A DNA stretch of 11,313 nt, from assembly GCA_038200385.1 (NCBI GenBank), contig JBBPYA010000219.1:1-11313 (forward strand), written 5' to 3'. Source of the stretch: JBBPYA01 sp038200385. Lineage in GTDB: Bacteria > Actinomycetota > Actinomycetes > Mycobacteriales > Geodermatophilaceae. Positions 6,938 to 11,313 of the stretch are shown in pieces; within the stretch, counting starts at the first letter, position 1, and each line of letters begins with the position of its first letter. The position numbers and the translations under genes were made by a program. The notes beneath the pieces are model-generated. The model worked only from the letters and a program-made list of their open reading frames with translations. It made no database searches and was not told where the DNA came from.

Positions 6938-6964
6938 CCCCGCGGTCCGCCGCAGCGGTCAGCG
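6932..6964. terminator. Palindrome spanning both stop codons of convergent genes (candidate bidirectional terminator)
   Basis: CGCTGACC (6932-6939) pairs perfectly with GGTCAGCG (6957-6964). Inside, GCGG (6942-6945) pairs with CCGC (6950-6953) around TCCG. The outer arms contain the TGA of the M56 gene (6935-6937) and of the leftward GTPase (6961-6959), so the structure serves both strands equally. There is no U-tract. The structure is seen directly; function is inferred. Confidence 0.55.
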
Positions 6965-8563
6965 TGCCTGCAGCCCGCGGACGGCGGAGGCGAGTTCGCC
7001 GTACACCGCCAGCTCCGCGCGCAACGGCGCCAGCACCAAGTTGTCGGCCACCTCCCCCACCCGCCCGGTCAGCTCCCGTCCGGCCCGCCGCCGGCGCCGG
7101 CGGGCACCCATCGCGACGAACGGCCGAGCGAGCACCCGTAGCAGCAGGCCGCCGACCAGGCCGCCGACGAGCAGCACCGTCGGCCAGGCGAACGGGCCGA
7201 GCGAGGGTGCTCGCAGGTCGATCTGCAGGTACCCCAGCACGGCCAGCAGGCCCAGCCACACCGCGCCCGCGACCGCCACGGCGAGCAGCACCCACTGCGC
7301 GAAGGCCGCCGCGCGCCACCACCGGGGCGGGCGGTCCATGCCAAGGTGCGCGCCCCCGACGGCCCGGTCCAGCGCGTCGGCGATGTCGGCGTCGCGGGAC
7401 CGGGCGGCCGCCCGCAGCACCCGCGACCACGGGTCGGGTCGCCCTTGGGCGGCGGCGTCGGCGATCGTCCGGACGGCGCTGTCCACGCCGGCCCGCGAGA
7501 CCGCGGTGCCCGCCGGCATCGACGTACGCCGGAGTACTGGATCGGCCGCCGTGGTGCTGGATCGGCCCAGTCCCAAGCGCCGCAACGGATCCGGCCGCAA
7601 TTTGGACAGCCAACGCAGGGGTGGCCAACCGACCGCGGCCACCCCGCGCCGCTCGTGCGCGCGCCCCACCGCGTCCATCACCGCGGGGACCCCGGCCGCC
7701 CGGCCCAGTGCCTGGCGCAGCGCCGCCGACTCCGTGCGCAGCGCCGGATCGGAGCGCGTCGGGGGAGCCAGCGGGGCGAGCCGGCCGGCTAACCCCGCCA
7801 GGTCCCCCTCGATCCGCGCCGTCCGGGCCCGGTGGTCGGCCACCGTCGAGGCGAGGAACTTGTGCAGCGGCGCGGTTCCGGTCGGGGTCAGCGCCGAGGT
7901 CGCGAGCACGGGAACCCCGTCGAGGCCGTCCTCGGCGAGCAGCCGGTGCAGGTCCCGGACGCAGGAGGCGACCTCGGAGTCGGCCAGCCGGTCGGCCTGG
8001 TTGAGCACCACCACCATCACGTCCCGGTGGGCGGCCAGCGGGCGCAGGTAGGCGTCGTGCACCGCCGCGTCGGCGTACTTCTGCGGGTCGAGGACCCAGA
8101 CGAACGCGTCCACGAGCCGGACGAGACGGTCCACCTCCGCCCGGTGCGAGACCTCGGTCGAGTCGTGGTCGGGCAGGTCCAGCAGGACCAGTCCGGACAG
8201 CTCCGGCAGCTGCTCGCCCGACCCGTGCCGGCGGCGGTCCACTGCGAGCCAGTCGAGCAGTTCCGCGGCTGCGTCGGGTCCCAGCACCACCGCCTGGGTC
8301 GAGGACGTCGTCGGACGGCGGGCGCCGACGGCCGCGAGCTGCGCGCCCGCGACGGCGTTGAACAGGGAGGACTTCCCGCTGCCGGTGGCGCCGGCGAGCG
8401 CGACCACGGTGTGCTCCCCGGACAGCCGGAGCCGGCTGCCCGCCCGGGCGGACACCCCGCGCGCGTCCTCGACCAGATCGGGCGGCAGCCGGCCCGCCCC
8501 CAGCGCGACCACCGTCTCCAGGGCGTCCAACCGCCGGGCGAGCCCGGCCTTGCTGCGACTCAC
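6959..8563 (-). CDS. Dynamin-like membrane GTPase with two transmembrane segments (DynB-like)
   Basis: A 534-residue P-loop GTPase. Numbered from GTG 8563: G1 is GATGSGKSS (58-66), G2 RPTT (83-86), G3 DLPDHD (129-134) and G4 NQAD (188-191). A long helical middle follows, then two hydrophobic segments at about 421-446 and 460-480, an arginine run (488-493), and a short helical tail. This fits bacterial dynamin-like or YfjP-like GTPases, often mislabelled ABC transporters. The layout resembles DynB of Streptomyces, which with DynA stabilises FtsZ rings at sporulation septa; that equivalence is inferred. The frame is open upstream to 8665, but GTG 8563 is chosen because it overlaps the upstream GTPase stop as GTGA and removes a low-complexity Gly/Arg extension. 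GTPase class is certain; the cellular role is not. Confidence 0.85.
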   Translation of the reverse strand: MSRSKAGLARRLDALETVVALGAGRLPPDLVEDARGVSARAGSRLRLSGEHTVVALAGATGSGKSSLFNAVAGAQLAAVGARRPTTSSTQAVVLGPDAAAELLDWLAVDRRRHGSGEQLPELSGLVLLDLPDHDSTEVSHRAEVDRLVRLVDAFVWVLDPQKYADAAVHDAYLRPLAAHRDVMVVVLNQADRLADSEVASCVRDLHRLLAEDGLDGVPVLATSALTPTGTAPLHKFLASTVADHRARTARIEGDLAGLAGRLAPLAPPTRSDPALRTESAALRQALGRAAGVPAVMDAVGRAHERRGVAAVGWPPLRWLSKLRPDPLRRLGLGRSSTTAADPVLRRTSMPAGTAVSRAGVDSAVRTIADAAAQGRPDPWSRVLRAAARSRDADIADALDRAVGGAHLGMDRPPRWWRAAAFAQWVLLAVAVAGAVWLGLLAVLGYLQIDLRAPSLGPFAWPTVLLVGGLVGGLLLRVLARPFVAMGARRRRRRAGRELTGRVGEVADNLVLAPLRAELAVYGELASAVRGLQAR

Positions 8564-10245
8564 CGCGAGGCCGCCAGCGCCGCCGTCACCCGGTCCGCCG
8601 CCGCCCGCAACTCGTCCCCGGTGACCGCCGCCGACCCCGCGGCGAGCAGGTCGCGGTAGCGCCACGCGTCGTGCTCGAGCAGGGCCTCGACGCGGGTCAG
8701 CAGCTCGTCGCGAGCCTGCCGGGCCAGGCCCCGCACCGCCTGCTCGCCGAACATCGCCTCCAACACCTTCTGGCTGGCCACCGACGTACCCCCGGCGATG
8801 GCCACCTCAGCGCCGGTCAGTCCCGCCGTCTGGCTGAACACCGCGAGCATGACGACCAGGCCCGCGCCGTTCACGCCGTAGGAGGCCAATCGGGCACCGG
8901 ACCGACGGGACGCGCCCTCGGTCCGCACGAGTTCCAGCACGAAGCCCTGCCAGTCCCGGACCAGGATCTCCACGGCCTCCGGGAGCCCGTCGGCCGGCCG
9001 GGCGAGACCCTCGGCGAGCAGCGCGGGACCGGCCGGGTGCCGGGCCCAGCAGGCGTATGTGGACTCCGCCGCGTCCTCGGTGGCAGCCCGCACCACGGTG
9101 GCGATGCCCGATTCCAGTGCCTGCTCCAGCTCGTCCGCGGGTCCACGGCGGCCGGTCACCGCCGCGGCCACCCTGTCACGCAGCCGACCGATCCGGCTCT
9201 CCAGCTTGCGCAGCAGCTCGCCGGTCCCCACCACGTCCTGCCAGCGGGCCAGTACCTCACCGCGCAGCAGCGCGCCGTCCCGGATCGCACCGTCCACCCG
9301 CGACAGTGCCGCGCCGTACGCCGACGCCACGCAGGCCTCCAGCTGCCCGCCCACCGCCCGCTGCTCGTCGGCAGCCGCTGCCATGTTCCGCACCCGGGGC
9401 GCGAGGCTGGCCAGCGCCCCGTCCCGGGTGTGTCGGACGACGGCGGCCCGGGCCCCGGAGTCCGCGGTGAGTCCGGCCAGCCACGTCCGGATCGCCCCGA
9501 CCGCGGGCTCCCGCAACCGCCCGTCCCGCAACGGTTCCTCGGGTACGACGAACAGCGGCGCCGCCCCGAGTCCACGTGCGGTCAGCATCGCCGACAGGTG
9601 ACCGCCCACGTCGTTCATCGCCGGCGGCGGGCAGCGGTTCAGGACGACGGCGATCGCCGTACCGCGCTCCCGCGCGGTCTGCAGCAGGGTCCACGGGACC
9701 GCATCGGCGTACCGCGCCGCCGTGGTCAGGAAGATCCAGAGGTCCGCCGCGGCCAGCAATGTCGAGGCCAGCTCGCGGTTGGTGGCCACGACGGAGTCGA
9801 TGTCCGGGGCGTCGAGCAGGGCCAGGCCCGGTCCGACGGAGGGGTGCAGCACGATCCGCAGCCCGCCGGCGTCCCCGGTACCCGTGGTGCGCGCCAGGCC
9901 CGGGAGGATCCGCCCGTCGGTGAACCAGGCGGCGTCCGCGGGGTTGCACACGCACACCGGCCCCCGGGTGGTCGGACGCAGGACGCCGGCCCTGGTGACT
10001 TCGTCGCCGACCAGGGTGTTGATCAACGTGGACTTGCCGGCGCCGGTCGAGCCGCCGACCACCGCGAGCAGCGGGGCGTCCAGACGGCGCAACCGGGGCA
10101 GCAGGTAATCCTGCAGCTGGCCGGCCAGCCCCCGGCGGTCCCGCTCGGCGGGTGCGGCCCAGTCCGCCGGCAGCGGGTAGGACGTCCGGTCCACGGTGTC
10201 GGCCAGCCCGGACACCGCCTGGAGCAGGTCACCGGCAGCGCTCAC
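8560..10245 (-). CDS. Dynamin-like GTPase (DynA-like), first gene of GTPase pair
   Basis: A 561-residue GTPase of the bacterial dynamin-like group. G1 is GGSTGAGKST (64-73), G2 RPTT (90-93), G3 DAPDID (145-150). At the G4 position it has NRCP (203-206) instead of N/TKxD, so guanine specificity may be altered. Residues 265-450 are largely helical and charged. A hydrophobic stretch at ~455-495, rich in Gly/Ala/Val, could insert into or lie along the membrane, but no clear two-helix anchor like that of its partner is seen. Start GTG 10245 has no good ribosome binding site. The stop overlaps the partner's GTG by GTGA, so the two are probably made in fixed ratio and may form a heteromeric complex, as proposed for Streptomyces DynA-DynB. 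It is divergent from the ECF sigma gene. The dynamin assignment is from domain layout. Confidence 0.84.
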   Translation of the reverse strand: MSAAGDLLQAVSGLADTVDRTSYPLPADWAAPAERDRRGLAGQLQDYLLPRLRRLDAPLLAVVGGSTGAGKSTLINTLVGDEVTRAGVLRPTTRGPVCVCNPADAAWFTDGRILPGLARTTGTGDAGGLRIVLHPSVGPGLALLDAPDIDSVVATNRELASTLLAAADLWIFLTTAARYADAVPWTLLQTARERGTAIAVVLNRCPPPAMNDVGGHLSAMLTARGLGAAPLFVVPEEPLRDGRLREPAVGAIRTWLAGLTADSGARAAVVRHTRDGALASLAPRVRNMAAAADEQRAVGGQLEACVASAYGAALSRVDGAIRDGALLRGEVLARWQDVVGTGELLRKLESRIGRLRDRVAAAVTGRRGPADELEQALESGIATVVRAATEDAAESTYACWARHPAGPALLAEGLARPADGLPEAVEILVRDWQGFVLELVRTEGASRRSGARLASYGVNGAGLVVMLAVFSQTAGLTGAEVAIAGGTSVASQKVLEAMFGEQAVRGLARQARDELLTRVEALLEHDAWRYRDLLAAGSAAVTGDELRAAADRVTAALAASR

Positions 10246-10396
10246 GCCACTCAGCCTGCCTCATCCCCCGCCCACCCCGCGCCGCCGGACGCCCACCCCG
10301 GTCACGGCCCGCGGTCCGGGCTCGACCGAGCGTGCAACCTTTGCCCCTGCAGTGAGCGTGCTTTGTGATAGGGAAGGCGCGCGGATCGGAGGCCGG
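10246..10396. other. Divergent intergenic region between the GTPase pair and the ECF sigma gene
   Basis: These 151 bp separate the leftward GTPase GTG (10245) from the rightward sigma GTG (10397). The region must carry promoters for both. The only candidate element I can point to is the ECF-like box pair at 10336-10360. The left part is C-rich with no strong dyad or -10 for the leftward genes. Confidence 0.6.
10336..10360 (+). promoter_or_regulatory. Candidate ECF-type promoter of the sigma factor gene
   Basis: AACC at 10336-10339 and CGTG at 10357-10360, 17 bases between them, fit the common ECF pattern of an AAC-type -35 and CGT-type -10. Transcription would start near 10368, about 30 nt before GTG 10397, consistent with autoregulation. 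The motifs are short and chance matches are possible. Confidence 0.35.
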
Positions 10397-10921
10397 GTGG
10401 GTCACAGCGGAGACGACTCGTTCCGAGAGTTCGTCGCCACCTGGTCACCGCGCCTGCTGCGCACGGCGTTTCTGCTGACCGGCGACGACGGCCACGCCGA
10501 GGACCTGGTGCAGAGCGCGCTGCTCAAGGTGTCCCGCCGGTGGGACCGGATGGCCAACCCGGACTCGGCGTACAACTACGTCCGGAGGGTCCTGCTGAAC
10601 ACCCACATCAGCGGACGGCGGCGGCGGCGAGTGCCCGAACTCCTCGTCCGGGACGTCCGGGAACTGGCCCCGGCCCCCCACGAACACTTCGCCGAGTCCG
10701 AGCGGACCGCGGCGGCCTTGGCCGCCCTGCCGCCCGGCATGCGCGCGGTCGTCGTCCTGCGGTTCTACGACGACCTGTCCGAGGCCGACACGGCGGCCGC
10801 GCTGGGCTGCTCGGTGGGCAACGTCAAAAGCCAGTCCTCCCGAGCTCTGGACCGGTTGCGCCGGCATCTCGACCCGGCCGACAGCTCCAGCGACGAGAAC
10901 GCGGCGGAGGCGCACGGATGA
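10397..10921 (+). CDS. ECF RNA polymerase sigma factor, SigE family (actinobacterial)
   Basis: A 174-residue sigma-70-family factor with only regions 2 and 4, the size of the actinobacterial SigE-type ECF family. Region 2 covers about 10-75: FREFVATWSPRLLRTAFLL, then GHAEDLVQSALLKV for core binding, and YVRRVLLNTHISGRRRRR for -10 recognition. Region 4 covers about 103-155: LAALPPGMRAVVVLRFYDD, then the helix-turn-helix ALGCSVGNVKSQSSRALDRLR. The frame is open back to 10196, but the upstream part is Pro/Arg-rich and unlike the family; GTG 10397 follows GGAGG (10388-10392) and places the conserved region near the N-terminus. GTGs at 10352 and 10358 are less likely alternatives. The stop overlaps the next gene as ATGA, pointing to a coupled anti-sigma partner. 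Target promoters are unknown. Confidence 0.9.
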   Translation: MGHSGDDSFREFVATWSPRLLRTAFLLTGDDGHAEDLVQSALLKVSRRWDRMANPDSAYNYVRRVLLNTHISGRRRRRVPELLVRDVRELAPAPHEHFAESERTAAALAALPPGMRAVVVLRFYDDLSEADTAAALGCSVGNVKSQSSRALDRLRRHLDPADSSSDENAAEAHG

Positions 10922-11313
10922 ACACCGACCAGCTGCGGGCGGACCTGCGTCGGCGCGCCGAACAGGCACCCGCTCCCCCGCCGGATCTGGCCGCCCAGGT
11001 CCTGCGCCGGCGGCGACGGGCAAGGCGCCAGCGGGCCGGCCTGCTCGCGGTAGCGATCGCGGTCGTGCTCGTCGTGACGGCGATCCCGCTTGCCCTGACC
11101 GTCCTGCGCGCCCCGGCCGTCGCCGGCCGGATCTACACCCTGCCCACCCGGGGCTCCCTCGCCGACGACAGAGCGCTGCTTGCCGAGCTGGTCCGGGCGC
11201 CCTGGAGCTCCAAGCTCAGCTACGTCGGCAGCGACGGCTCCGCGTACGTCGCGGGCACCGACCTCGCCGCCGGGATTCCGGCCTCGGACCGCATGGTCGT
11301 GTTCGCCGGTGAC
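10918..11313 (+). CDS. Single-pass membrane protein, probable anti-sigma factor (3' end outside window)
   Basis: The first 132 residues of a protein that runs off the right edge. It begins MNTDQLRADLRRRAEQAPAP, then a basic run (RRRRRARR, 30-37), a clear hydrophobic helix at about 41-63 (GLLAVAIAVVLVVTAIPLAL), and an exported segment starting APAVAGRIYTLP. The positive-inside rule puts the ~40-residue N-terminus in the cytoplasm. Its ATG overlaps the sigma stop as ATGA, the usual arrangement of ECF sigma and membrane anti-sigma genes. No zinc-binding HxxxCxxC motif of ZAS anti-sigma factors is present, so the role rests on context and topology. The exported domain is not recognised from the part seen. 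Confidence 0.7.
   Translation, partial: MNTDQLRADLRRRAEQAPAPPPDLAAQVLRRRRRARRQRAGLLAVAIAVVLVVTAIPLALTVLRAPAVAGRIYTLPTRGSLADDRALLAELVRAPWSSKLSYVGSDGSAYVAGTDLAAGIPASDRMVVFAGD

Noticed and set aside
8564..8665. 34-residue N-terminal extension of the second GTPase from an upstream start
   Set aside because: It is low-complexity Gly/Arg/Pro, overlaps conserved coding sequence of the first GTPase, and GTG 8563 with its GTGA overlap is a better start.
8878..8884. GTAGGAG, identical to one operator arm, inside the first GTPase gene
   Set aside because: There is no matching CTCCTAC arm six bases away; it is a chance half-site in coding sequence.
8671..10368. Open frame of 565 codons on the + strand, antisense to the first GTPase
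   Set aside because: The opposite strand encodes an intact GTPase with G1-G3 motifs; this product has no recognisable domain and is Gln/Arg/Gly/Pro-rich, typical of a high-GC shadow.
10196..10396. 67-residue N-terminal extension of the sigma factor
   Set aside because: It overlaps the start of the divergent GTPase gene, is Pro/Arg/Thr-rich, and is unlike ECF sigma factors; GTG 10397 has GGAGG upstream.

Overview
The window comes from a very GC-rich genome with strong G/C preference at third codon positions, frequent GTG starts and 4-base start/stop overlaps. Together with a SigE-type ECF sigma factor, a RecQ-phosphoribosyltransferase fusion, a BlaI/M56 pair and a tandem dynamin-like GTPase pair, this points to an actinobacterium. 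The species cannot be named from the sequence. Apart from one decayed gene it looks like ordinary chromosome: there are no insertion sequences, phage genes, tRNA or rRNA genes, or CRISPR arrays, and no gene-free stretch exceeds 300 bases.

Left part (1-5541). The 3' end of a RecQ-family helicase fused to a phosphoribosyltransferase-like domain reads rightward and meets a leftward block head-on. In its transcription order that block is dedA (5541-4924), uppP (4908-3895), a YbdK-type carboxylate-amine ligase (3857-2757) and phosphoenolpyruvate carboxylase (2760-1012). The carboxylase is a clear pseudogene: two large internal deletions remove most catalytic motifs, and there are also smaller indels and a TAG stop. 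Its 3' end and its GTGA overlap with the ligase survive.

Middle (5541-6964). A divergent control region holds two copies, 25 bp apart, of the perfect inverted repeat CTCCTAC-N6-GTAGGAG. To the right lie a BlaI/MecI-family repressor and, overlapping it by ATGA, an M56 (BlaR1-like) membrane metalloprotease without a penicillin-sensing domain. The operators sit where they could control both directions. The leftward genes encode a DedA-family protein (some members translocate undecaprenyl phosphate) and UppP (undecaprenyl-pyrophosphate phosphatase). The working model is a BlaI/M56-controlled module for recycling the cell-wall lipid carrier.

Right part (6932-11313). A palindrome spanning both stop codons separates the M56 gene from two leftward dynamin-like GTPase genes, joined by a GTGA overlap. 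They resemble the DynA/DynB pair of Streptomyces. Across a 151-bp divergent spacer lie an ECF sigma factor and the start of a single-pass membrane protein, probably its anti-sigma partner, which runs off the right end.
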